Below, piece by piece: positions 11,252 to 26,904 of a stretch of DNA of 64,000 nucleotides. Under the pieces are notes generated by a model. The model was given only the letters and a program-made list of their open reading frames with translations. It did not search any database and was not told where the DNA came from. Numbering within the stretch: the first letter of the stretch is position 1; every line of letters starts with the position of its first letter. Source of the DNA: Neoechinorhynchus agilis (lineage: Eukaryota > Acanthocephala); contig CM121341.1 in NCBI GenBank assembly GCA_051530055.1, positions 682,001 through 746,000 on the forward strand, in the 5' to 3' direction. Made by a program: the position numbers and the translations under genes.

Positions 11252-14123
11252 AATGTGGATTATTTGCCTCACACTACGACGCAAATTCAAAGTGAGGTTC
11301 ACATTAAGTAACATTGATCTGTAAGCTGCGAAGTAAACCTTCATCTAATCTTTAACCAATAGTAAATATGGTAACGAATGCAACAGAACATCGACGGTGA
11401 CCTTCATTTTTAGCCTATGAAGTATCGGTGCATGAATAAAAGCAGTACTGTATTTCCAAGGTTCGGGCAATACAGCCGATGCTCACATACTTGGTTGAAC
11501 GGAGGAAAATATGGAGCCATATATGGAGGAATTTGTTTTCTACTCACAAATCTCCAGACATTCTCGTTCCTAAGTTATTTATGGGAGTAAGAAATAAACG
11601 CAGGTCACTAAAAGATATATCTGTTATATTTCTTCAAATGCATTTTAGTGTACCAGTACAAACTCGTCCTTTGTCCATAAACGAAATATCGGAAATCGTC
11701 GTAATCCACCGATCCGTTTGGGTTTGAAAATCATTTCTCCATACTATCAATACCGACATTTTATCAATGAGACGATATTCCATAAATATATTTCACCGAA
11801 GAATGAGTCAACATCTTCGTTGCTCTATCGATTCCAATACAAGAAAAAACTCTCAAAATTCTCATCACAGACGGTAATAAATTTCTTGCGTTAGCTAAAT
11901 TGCAAATCCTGTTTTCGATCTATACGCATATTAGCGGAGTATCGTTTGCATAAAAAACGAGTTTTCTAAAACATTTTTATGGACTTTAAATTTATAAAGC
12001 TGCTCAATAAATTCCCGAGATCTCAAAAAACTGCTTTGTTCTCTTGAAGGTAATACTGCAGAGTGGTATTTTACAAGTTTGAAAGTTGCCTTTGCTTTAA
12101 TCTAGGGAACAATGCGCTAGAATAGAAAAATTAATTCCATTTTTAAAATTTCAGCAAAACATTGTATTCACCAGTTTTTTCCGGTCGATGGGTGCTCGTG
12201 TCAACAATCAAGAAACTATAAATTACTTCCCTAGGATTATCATCTGCTAAAGTTGCTGAGCGCGATAAAGGAGATGGTACTGTGAGGCTACCTCTTTCCA
12301 AATATTTCAATCTAATAAAATACGTTTTATCCGGGGGATTATCATCACCACAAATCAAACTGTATGACTCTTTTTGCAGTGTCAGTAATAAATTATTTAA
12401 TCTCCGGTGGATAATATGCAACGGAAAAGCATGTAACCGGTCATATGAAATCGCACAAAACCGATTTGTAATGTACTGTTTCTGGATTTTAAGTTTGAGA
12501 GAATTAAAACACGGATTTCGAATATATAATTACTTTCCGCCAAGAAACGTTATTTGCCTGTTTTTTCGAATTAATGCAGAGGCGGTTTTAATATACAATA
12601 AAATAATTTGGATAGATAAAATCATTTTTTAATTATAGAAATATATACTGAGTGGCAAACAAAAGTGCACATCCTCACCGGTTATAAAATTCAAAGATTC
12701 TTAAATTGGTGATATTGTTGTGCTAAAGCTCTGAGCATTTTATGGTTAAAAAACGGGGTTTATTGTCCAAGTGCCTAAAGATCTGACGATGCGAGAATCG
12801 TGTATTGACTCTTTAAGAACGATTTAGAGCGCAGCTATGCTAGACTTATTTGTAAGCTAATGTCCACAATCATGAGTTTTACTGTAAACTAAATAAGTGG
12901 AGTTCAACCACAGCAAACGTTAACCGCTTCAAAGACTTGAGTCCTGATTTTTAAGATACTTTATGAGCATTCACTTTACAGTTGAATCAATCAGAAATGG
13001 TTACGTTTAAAAAGAACAAAACTATACATCCGGCACGATCGAAAATGTTAACTTACAATTTGGACGGTGAAATTTTTTTTATGAACGTCGATTACGATAG
13101 CTATGATCAAACGAATAAACATCGATATATTAAGATTGCGTTCGTATAAGAGAAAAGCGAACTTGTATTTCTTAATATTGTGAATAACAGGGTCCTTCAT
13201 TTCCAATCTACGCGCTTCGAATAAAACGGCTTATTGATTCCCAATCAACAGATCGTCTTGAGTTTTAAACTTAATTCCAAAAGCGTCAATGGCGCAGACG
13301 GCGTGAAAATTTCACTTTGGCAAGTCAGTGGTCAGTTGACGCCTCAAGGGATACATTTTAATAGCCATAGATTGAGTTAATATTAAAATATTAGATTGTG
13401 TGCGTGCGTGGGAACTAGCCATAGTCGGTTCCTCCCTGAATTCGATTATCACTAAAGAAGACTGCCGGTCTTTATTCCGCAGACATACTAAATCTCAGCC
13501 AAAGGGAGGATTGTGCGTGAATTCGGCCTATGTTACAGCACCATTATATGAATATTTCAAAAGCCAATTTTGGTTCCATCATAACCAAGCATAAAGTGCA
13601 ATGAATTTAATGAATTTTAGCGATAAGCACGAATCTGGTAAGGTCTCAACCCTGTAGAGACGATGATAGGTAATTACGGATGCAGTCAGATTTATTACTT
13701 TTACGTGCGTTCGGGGAAATGGGGTTTAAACGCACGATTGGGGCGAACAGCATCATCCGTACGTTGGCTCAGACATGTGGAAACCAGGTGAGTTTTGAGA
13801 TCCATTCCATATCGATTTCAACTGATCTTTGGTAGTAGATTGTCTTGTTCACTGAAACACGATGTCTCTTCTTCCAAGATACTGTTTGGGGATATTGGTC
13901 ACAATAGCATTTGGATCCATTCACGGTCTCATCAAAAACTCACGTCCAGTGACTAAATCCCGATTGTTTTTACCTGACACTCTAGGCATTTAGTACTTAA
14001 GCGATTTTTCGCAATCTGAAGTTAAGATAGTTTTCAAGGTGGGTTTTTTTTGAATGGCATCGGCCATTACCGCCATATAAATGCTTACAATAATCCCGCC
14101 AGCCTTTTAAAGAATTTGCACAG
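11252..14123. other. AT-rich spacer, no convincing gene
   Basis: Short frames exist (for example 12282-12632) but have no clear domain and biased composition. I see no RNA gene. The right part probably belongs to the regulatory region of the ZEB/ZAG-1 gene downstream. Confidence 0.5.
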
Positions 14124-14213
14124 GTGTGAATGCTCATGTTAGCTCAAGTGTTGTCAATGACAGCATGTCTCAGAGTCCTCCTTTTCTCTTTTTCGATCCC
14201 GTTGAGCCGCCAG
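14124..14213 (+). CDS. Candidate 5' exon, perhaps of the ZEB/ZAG-1 gene
   Basis: A 90-base stretch between a good acceptor (tttgcacag) and donor (ccag/gtatgt) reads VNAHVSSSVVNDSMSQSPPF then LFFDPVEPP. It ends in phase 1, matching a possible exon at about 16605. Composition looks like a disordered N-terminal region of a transcription factor. Assignment to ZEB rests only on position and strand. Low confidence. Confidence 0.25.
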
Positions 14214-17200
14214 GTATGTCGGCACATTTTTTGCTAAAGCTAACGTGGAAAAGGCTAGATGAGAGCGTACGTTCATCATGTAACGTCTGCTTAAACAAGG
14301 GACAACGAACAAGCTATTACCTGCGATGAGAGAGATCATTAATCTTTTTTGTGGTAATGTCGCTGCTCGAAGGAGAAAGATGTCTTAGTTATAGGTGTTG
14401 CCGTGTGCGACTGCAACCACCTTTGTCGACGGGGAGGGATAAACACGGAGGGATAAAATCGCATCAAGGTTTGTTCATCACGTTGCCGTCGCCAAACGCT
14501 ACCACTCTTTCTAATAGATCCCTTGACTAACATTTACGGTGCCGCTTGCGGTATACATGAGGTTGAGAGAGGGAGAAAGCTTAAAAGCAATGGCACTCTA
14601 TAACACGACTAATCGATCAGGTCGCTCAGTTGCCTTTTCACACTCTCCACCTTTCCGGCTTGTTTTAGACTTTACCTTATAAAAACGTCTATGTTTATGC
14701 TCCATTCTGATGCCGATTTCTATTACTCTCCTCCCACACGCTTTACCTTGTCAGCCCGTCGCTCGGATACGGCAAAAATCTGGAGTGTGCGACATTGCAC
14801 ATACAACCACAGGTAAATACCAGAGTTAGGAACAACCTGTTCCAGCTTGTCAGCTAGTGGAAACCGCATAATGTATCAATCAATCTAATACTTTACCATT
14901 CGTACCTGGTCTACATCACCAAGCACGTCCGAAATGACCAGCTTAAGCGATATTGTATAACCTTTGGAAATGCTTTGTGTTAAAACAACTACACAAAGCA
15001 CCGTCGCTTACTGATCCATCGACTGAACTGGGACTTAGGTCACCTAAAACAAACGATCTTTAAAAGCACGAGTTCCACCGAATAATAAGGGAAGCAGCTC
15101 GGCAAACGAAGTAAGCGATGCGTTTTCTCAAACCTTTAGAAGGTAGATGTGAACCGCAAAGTTTGACCTTTAGTATTCGTAAGTCGTAGAAAAGTGGAAG
15201 TTTCGTTTATAAAACAGGTCATCTTTAAATTCATTATTTAGAAGAAAACAAACAGGTTATTGTGGAATTTGTCGTCACAAAAAAGGTCAAATGAACACAA
15301 TCAAAGGTCAGTAAAGGTCTTTTCTTCTTTAAATTTAAAAGTTACACACATGCTTTCAATTTAATTTAACTATAAATTAGCAACTAAATAAATTCAATTT
15401 TCTAAACTTTTAAAAATATATTGACTAAAACATTATGCAGCTTATTAATAAAAAATTTATTGAGAAAGGTACGTTCTGCCTTATAATATCAGAAACGTTA
15501 AGATTCCATTTTTTTGATATAATGAACAAACATTATTGTTGTCGCAATAATTAACTGTATAAATTATTAAATTCTAGAACTTTTTAAAAGAATAAAAATT
15601 GTTGTCGTTCTTGGCGCAAAAAATAAGCATTGCGGTGCAGCGGGGCAATGCGGCTAGCATTTTGGCCAGCGCCGATGAATGGGAGCGTTGATGAAACTAT
15701 AAATTATATTAGAAATTAAATATTAATTTAAAAAAATTTTTTGGTCAGGCCAGATAAAGAAAAATGATTTAATTTTAATATATCGTCCTATACGTGGGAT
15801 TTCTTCGGAATTGCTTGAAAGTTTTCTCAAGTGTGTTTCGAAAAAATTTTCAAGCGATCCGAAGAAGTCCCACGAAGGGAACGAAACATTAATCAAATTA
15901 AATCATTATTCTTTATTTAGCCTGATCAAAAAATCCATGGATAACTTATTTACAATTTCTATACAAAAACTCAAATATTTTCGGTTGGCTTTAATATTTT
16001 CATTTGATGAATTGATCATTAACCTTCAGGTCGTTTTCAATTTTTAATATATGCAGATTAATGTTTAATCGTATTCAAGGAATAATGTAATTTTGATGCG
16101 GGCAAGAGAGTGGTTTCCGCTTCTGTCTCGTGGCGTAGGTGGACTTTCCGCGGAAAAGTAATTACCTTTCTTTAAGATGTATGTGCATTTAGCGCACTTG
16201 GTTGCACTACCTCTCATAGGCTTCCTGTCAGCCATGGTGAAATTGGATCGATAACCTAATCATCCTAGCGATAAATTGTCATCTTGGAGTGCGACAAGAT
16301 ACACTCTGTGTGTGTGCAGGATTTGTATCGCCGGTAGTTTTGGGTGTACACATTAGCATTTGTACTTTAAAAAGAAATGGGAGGAAGAGGCTAGATTACA
16401 TTTCTTGATGAGCTCTTTTGTCGTTTGCTGACACTTGCAATCACCATTGAAACACTAAGTGTACGCACTTGCTTTGATCCAAAGTCAATTGTGCGCGAGA
16501 AAACAAATAATTGTATCCGGTAGAGTGTTCGGGCAGCAATTGTATTGGCTGCGCTTACCTGATGTATACCTCTCTCTCTGAAGTTGATTGGCTGATTCTT
16601 TAGATGCTGAAATCCTAGACATTCTGAGAAGAAAAATTAATACAGAATATTTAGAACTCCAGAATAGAAAAACTCGCTATTGTCTCATATCCCTCTCCCA
16701 TTGTTCTGCACATATAGTGACTTCTACTTTTCATTTGTTTCCAAAATGCTTTATTGATCCCCAGCGTATTTCAGTGGACCAGGTAGTATCAAAAGCTGGA
16801 TAATAGTGTAATGCACATTCCCACCCCCGAAAAAAAACCCAACCAGACTATGTGCACCGCCTCTATTGGCTAATTTTCATTCCTGGGATGTCTTTACACA
16901 TAGACTTTAACAAGCTTTCATCCTGCCACACCGGCATTCGCCGAGTGCCACGGGCGTGTGAAAGCGTTTTCAGGCGCGAGAACGCTGCATACGCTGCTTG
17001 CTAGCAATAGAATTGCAACATTTCACATGCTTACAGCCAGGAGGAGACCGAATCTACCTACAAACGAGCGTTTGTGTCTCCTCCCAAGTCGATGGAGCAG
17101 AAATTTAATTCGGCTTCGAAGAGGGAGACTAAAACACATCAGTACTAAAGCAGGCTATAAATGCGGTGCTCGCGCCAAACATATAGACGATGTGGCACAC

Positions 17201-17986
17201 GTGAAGCTCCGCCGGTGCTGGATTTGTGGTGAGTCTAAATTTTTTGGCTTGCGTTTTGTAAGTAAAGTCTGCTAAAATCATGAATTTTCTAGGTTTTTAG
17301 AAGCATAGAATTTGGCGCAAATCGGATATTTCTGCAAAAAAAGATAAAGCTTCTCGAAATCGCTTTTGTGTAAAATTAGATTGTAGTATAAATTTGATTG
17401 ATATATTTTCTCAAAAAAATAATGGATTTCTTTGTGGTATTTATAGAAAATAACCAGTAGAAATCCAAGATTATTTTCCCGCCACGCCTACTTCGTCTTA
17501 ATTCACCACATATAAAGTCCTTCTACCGCGCCTATTCTCTGATTAAGTCCTGATAGGTATTATTATGTCACGAGTCTCCGCCTATTGTTTCCATTGCATT
17601 CACAGCTAAAATCATCTGATTGTATGTTAGAAGAAAGGCTTTCTCTACTGGTTAAAGAGAGTCTGCAAGCAGTCAATGTTCTAAAGTCCATTGTGACCAT
17701 TAGAAGGAAATTAAAATTTCCTTGATTAATTAAGAGAGAGCGAGTGTAGTACACAGCGATTTTTCTTCAACTAGACCGAGATAAACTCAATTATCTCATG
17801 TGTGCGTGGACTCTTCAGCTGCATCTTCAGACGATGTCAATTTGTCAATAGAGCTTGTTAATAAAATTCAATTGGAAATATTAGGACAGTTATTCTGTCT
17901 CCTCTCGCTTTCAATACCGTTCCGAATCATTTCAGATTACCTTCACATTTAAAATGTGTGTTTAAGCTCCACGTGGTTGATCGTAT
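14214..17986. other. Probable introns, alternative exons and control region of ZEB/ZAG-1
   Basis: Three short coding-like stretches follow acceptor-like AGs: after 16604 (DAEILDILRRKINTEYLELQ), after 17607 (LKSSDCMLEERLSLLVKE) and after 17820 (AASSDDVNLSIELVNKIQ). They resemble each other in acidic-leucine pattern but lack clear donors, except gaccag/gtagta at 16787. A GC-richer patch 16920-17240 ends in cwicg-like coding and a good donor (ttgtg/gtgagt). How these connect to the zinc-finger exons cannot be settled from sequence alone. Confidence 0.35.
15733..15938. repeat. Palindromic element with hammerhead-like core, copy 1
   Basis: Arms of about 90 bases (15733-15821 and 15848-15938) are imperfect inverted repeats from ggtcaggc/gcctgatc inward to gcttgaaag/ctttcaagc. 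The right arm carries ccgaagaagtccc followed by ggaacgaaac, close to the CTGANGA...GAAAC order of a hammerhead core but with one core base changed. Three further palindromes of the same plan occur in the window. Confidence 0.7.
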
Positions 17987-19482
17987 ATGGTTCGCCACAA
18001 GCGTAGTGCGGAGAGTCCTCAGCTAGAGCAAATTCGAAGATTTCAATGCGATGAATGCGACAAAGCCTTCAAGTACAAGCATCATTTGAAGGTAAAAACA
18101 GCACCAAGACACGAGCTCCACGCATACTGAAAAAAATTGAACGTGTAAAATCGTTGTAAATTTTTTATTCAAGGGTCAAACAACACCACTGAAAACCGTG
18201 GTGCACGTGATTGTTATCTTTAGAGCATGTCTAATGATCTGGTTAGTCCAACTCTCAATATTCCGCTCGCAATCTAATTGGCTGCTCACGTGTTTGCCTT
18301 ATCACCTTCTAACGTTCGTACGTTTAGGAACACAAACGAATACATACTGGTGAAAAGCCCTTCCTGTGCAAATTCTGCAATAAGCAATTCTCTCATTCTG
18401 GTTCTTACTCAAGTCACATGTCCACTAAACGCTGTCTTAAAGAAGAATATCGAAATTCAAAAAAGGACCAAAGGCCGTTCGAATCCGTTGTTCATAATTC
18501 CCATGAACCCATGTCTGTAGCGGTTACTTCACCAGTCGATTGTACAAAACCAATTGCTCAACAGCAACCGCAGCAAAACAATTCTAGCGCTTCCACATCA
18601 GAATCGAATGACCCAGTGAACAATAAGCGGCGTTCAACGGAATCTGATGACGCGGAACAATACAGCATGGCCAATTTTCTACAGTGGCCAGAACCGTGGA
18701 GGTGTCTATGTTCTCAATTAGCAACGGAAGCGTTCAATTTGTCCGCTAAAGTCTGCTTCGCTTATCCGCAACTTCATCACTACTCCGCAATAAGCGGTCT
18801 TCCACTTCACACTGCTCTACAACTCCATCTCATTCAACAAACTCCACCGGTCGCCACCACAATGTTCAACCCATATTTCACGAGCACGCCCTTAAATACT
18901 TCAGTCGAGGAATTTCCAACGCCTCCAAAAAAGGCAAAATCGTTCAGAGAGCAAAGAAATAATAGCAATGCTGAAAATCACGACGGTCCTTTGGATCTTA
19001 GCATAAATCACCGACAGGTGATGGCTGAAAACCGAAGCGAGTTGTTTCAATATAACGCCAGTGGTGGAAATGAACACTTTTCGGTAATAACTGAACGAAG
19101 TAACGAAAACGCTTCGTACTGTAACGGCGTATACAGTTGCGATGAATGTGGAAAGACCTTTAAGAAGTATAGTTCACTGGTAAGACACAAACAAGAGCAT
19201 TCAGGAGTGCGACCTTTTCGTTGTGATCAATGTGACAAAGCGTTCAAGCACAAGCATCACTTACAAGAACATGTAAGACTTCACACTGGCGAGAAGCCGT
19301 ACCGATGCAAATATTGTGGAAAAAGATTTAGTCACTCGGGATCCTACAGTCAGCACATAAACCATCCGTCAAGATTCTGCGATCGATCAGAAGAAGTTCA
19401 AGAATGCGAGCAATTGATTGAAGAAATGGTCATGGCTGTTGCTCAAGAAGTTGACGCTGAGCTTAACATTCTTAACCCATGA
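17987..19482 (+). CDS. zag-1: ZEB/ZAG-1 family zinc-finger repressor
   Basis: Visible coding exons are 17987-18091 and 18328-19482 (intron 236 nt, in frame), at least 419 residues; 5' exons are unresolved. ZEB proteins repress through E-box-like sites and control neuronal and mesenchymal fate. The N-terminal pair reads [19 protein letters not shown] then [20 protein letters not shown], split by the intron inside the linker. The C-terminal cluster has three C2H2 fingers: [38 protein letters not shown] and [19 protein letters not shown]. The KHHL and SHSGSYS signatures are diagnostic of the family. A CtBP-binding motif PLDLS lies about 60 residues before the C-terminal cluster. I see no homeodomain in the ~220-residue central part, which most ZEB proteins carry, and the usual first two N-terminal fingers are not in these exons. 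The C-terminus is acidic. The ATG at 17987 may only be an internal Met, though an in-frame stop lies just upstream. Confidence 0.88.
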
Positions 19483-21144
19483 GAAGTGTTGTAAATTACG
19501 CTCAGCTGGAGTGCTCCTTCCCAAAAATCACCACCTAAACCATCACCAGCAAAAATTTATTCGTTAGTTCACTTAAAAATAAAATTAAATTAGATCAGTG
19601 GTTTCTGCGTTTAAGAGTACAAGACCTAAATCTTAGATAATCACGAATTTCAGTCAGGATGGACATGTAAATGACCTCTTAACTGAAATCAGGATTCGTA
19701 ATCACGGTCAAATGGGACTCGTGTAAATATATACACATTATCCACCCTTACTTCACACCTGATTTACGGCCAATCTCCCGTGAGAAAGATTACATGATCT
19801 TATCCTGAATATCTAGACAATCGACACGGTTCAGACGTCCAAGATACAGATCAATCGCTTTTGACAACCGATAATAGCAACTGAAACATTCATTGTCCGT
19901 TTTAAACGAACTTTCAACAATTAAACATTGACGCATTTTGCTTTTTATTTCAGTGGAAGCGACGATTTAAAAATCTTGACATTGTTTAATTAATAGTTAG
20001 TATTTTCTGAAAAAAAAGTCACAATCCCCCACCTTCAAAGAGACCGCTGCAATTGATAAAATCAGATATAATCTTAGAGCAAATATGTAAAATCGCTACT
20101 TATCAATTAATTCCAATCCAGTGATTTTGATTATTTTAAGCATGCGAACGTGATCCATCATGTGATGTGCACTTCTCACCGTAGGTGCCCATTGCCATTT
20201 ATTATGATTAACTCACCTGGAAGATTGCTATGATTGATTTCTCAACTTATAAAGGCCGAAATAAAATTAGATTTATGTGTAACATTCTCTCATATAATAT
20301 TCTATGACCTTTTACAGTTTTTGCATCCAAGAATTCATTTGGGCCCGAAAAATCGCAATATACCCAATCAATTATTTCCCCAGTGAGAAAGACAGGCAAA
20401 TCACCTGATATAATTATGTAAAACTTATGGGCCTATAAATCAATGTCAGAAATGTGGTATTAAAAGGTTCCGAATATATTTTTCCCGTAATTTGTTATTT
20501 GCACTTCTGGTGTCTTTAAAGCCATTATTTTCGCTTAAATTGTTTTGATTTTTTTAGCAAAGCGAAGGAATTGCGCCATTTTGGAGTCAAAATTAAGCTT
20601 TTCATATTCCGCGCAGGCTTAGTCGCACAGTTTAAAATTCAATTATGAAAGTAATCGTGTGTGTGTGCGCGTGCGGAGACACCACACAAGTGATTTATCA
20701 GCGACTCGAATGATCCTAATCGTCTCTAGATCGCGTAGTTTTATGACTTCAAGTCTCTCAAGCGTATAGTCATTAGAGTGGAACACTGATCCGATTAGTA
20801 CCTTAATGACTGCCTCAATATATATGTGTGTGTTTGTGAGCGATTAGAGTACCGTTTAAAGTGCAAAAACGAAGCGATGTGTCTTATGGAGGCATATAAA
20901 TGACAGAAAGGCGATCTTATGTGAAATCCATACACTGCGGTTAGCGTTGGTGCAATTTTTGTGGTTTTGCTTCGTTCAAGTGCTCAGATGAATTCATTTG
21001 AGTTGGTGTGTTTCTCTATCTCAAAAAAGTGACAGTAAGATAGTGCGATCGAATAGAGCAGTCAAAGTCTCGCGCGTACTCACTCTCACATAGGACACTC
21101 GCTCTCAATTTCTAGGCAACCATCATCATTTTCACCAGTTTGTG
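19483..21144. other. Spacer between convergent ZEB and MARK genes
   Basis: Both genes end towards this 1.66-kb region, so it holds two 3' ends. GT runs near 20657-20670 and 20822-20835. No coding frame or RNA gene seen. Confidence 0.6.
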
Positions 21145-24857
<3,713 letters not shown>

Positions 24858-26904
24858 AAACTGGATTATATGATATTGGTTTTTTTTCAAAACTATTGAA
24901 GACTTGGCAACATGACAGTTTCGGCGGCGCTCGTGACTATCCCAAATGTGTGTGTGTGCAAGTGTGTGTTGATGGAAAGGACTTTTTGAGTGGTAAATAT
25001 CAGAGTTGTGCGAGACGCGAGGCAGGTATTGATTCATCAGTCGGCGGCGACGGCGACGGCGACGTTGTTGTGAGTATACTCAATTAAAAGGCTTCTTAAT
25101 TGACTCAGTTTTGAAGAAGAAAACGACAAGTATGCAAAAATCATCATTGTCGACTTGTTGTTTACCTGGAGTAGTGCAATTTGAGCGTTACAGTCGGCTG
25201 CCGTCGTCCGGTGACAGTGGTAAATGGGATATCGTACACAATCTTTAGGTCCCATTGTGTGTGTCCCTTTTTTCGGTTGAATATTCAGGATTATTGGCGC
25301 TACGAGCACACACGGTTGTGTTGGTGGGGAAAATTGTGTGTGTATATGCGGCGCTGCTTGTTTTTCGAAATATCACGGCGGCGGAGGGAAAACGTTGATA
25401 GTACCCTTCGAGAGGTAGGCGAGGGAATCGGATGTGAACGTATTCAGTTCCCATGGAAAACACTGCAATGTCGTCTGGGACATTGGAACACACACAGAAA
25501 GAGTGAAGAAAAAACCAGTCAAGGGTTCGTGAATTCTTATAGTCTGCCACAAAACTAAATTCGCATCAACACTATTTTCAACCACAAAAAAAACCAGTCT
25601 TTAATCATCAAAATATGGTTAGTTTCGATGTAGTTTTTCTTCTAGGCAAGGAACGGAAATTTTTGCCAATTGAAACAAAAAAATGTGAACAATATTCGTT
25701 GAACAAAAAGAATAGTACAGTGACGCTTTTTTCCTTTGAACTAAAAGAAGTCTTCACCCGCGGCAAATAACTTTTTCGAACCGGCTAAATACTTCTAAAC
25801 AATAATTCTCTAATCAGATACTTGCCCCCCCCTACGGTACCTCCTCAAATATCGACATTTTGAAAAATGAGTGCTAATTGACCGATTAAATTTGTGTTTT
25901 TTTCCAACCTTTTCGAATAAATTTTTTACTATTAAAAAGTGTATACTCACTGATCAACAATTGATTTACCCAGAATACAAACAACGTGCACTAACCCTAA
26001 AAACGTTCAATTCTAAAATGCTTTGACGGGGCAGATTAAAAAAATTAGAGGGTGCAAAAAATTCGCGTTAAAAGTTGGTAAAAGTGACAGCGGAATTAAT
26101 TTCAACGGGGAAACAATCACTTGCAATAGGAATAAAATGAGAGTAATACAAAAAAATTAGGCGTGTTGATAAGACAAAAATGTGTAGCGAACGACGCGGT
26201 GGGCTCACTAGGACAAAGCCGGCAGAAAACAACAAGGTGCACGAGATGACGTCAAAAACGGAGTGCAAAAAATTACTTTTTAATTAGACGTGTAAATTAA
26301 AAAATTGATCAATTAATGATTTAATATACGCAATTCACAGCAAATCTTCACATAAACGTCACTTGTGACGTCATTGGTTAGATTTGCGCAATTTATCATA
26401 TGAGAGTAAAAATTAAAAAAATTAAAAAAAAAAGAACCTTTCATTTAGCTAAATTTTAATAATAAAAAAAATCACTTTGAGCACTCAGATTTGCATTATT
26501 TTTAAAACGCGTCTATTCTCTAAAAAGACAAAAAAGGTTACCTTTTTGAAACACGTTGCCTTTTGCACCAACTTTTGACGATTTTACTTCTCGAATCTTC
26601 TTTAAAGAATCCCAAATTAAGATGTAAGATTATTGAAGTCAATTATTAACGTTTGTACAAATCAAATGATTATGAGCAATTGTAAGCGTTCACTAAAAAA
26701 ATAAAAACTATATAACGAGAAAAAACAAGGAGCGAATTGTATGCCGTTTATTTTATCCTTAAATATGAAGAAGAGTTGCCGACATGTAATAAATTTCTGT
26801 AGCGAATAAAGAACTAACAATTTAAACCACGAAAAATAATAAATGTTCTTAAGCAGGAAATGTTAATCGAGTACTTTTTTCAAAAAAATAATGTGAACTG
26901 AGGT
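24858..26904. other. Upstream region of MARK and spacer to the satellite
   Basis: Near MARK it is GC-richer, with GT runs (24948-24970) and a ggcgac run near 25044-25060. Two CRE-like tgacgtca sites occur near 26246 and 26367. From 25.6 kb it is AT-rich and empty of coding frames that I can support. Confidence 0.5.

Noticed and set aside
12282-12632. Frame faintly resembling the N-terminus of ISXO2-like transposases (RWIICNGKACNRSY...LSLREL)
   Set aside because: Cysteine pairs are incomplete and no catalytic region follows; similarity too weak to annotate.
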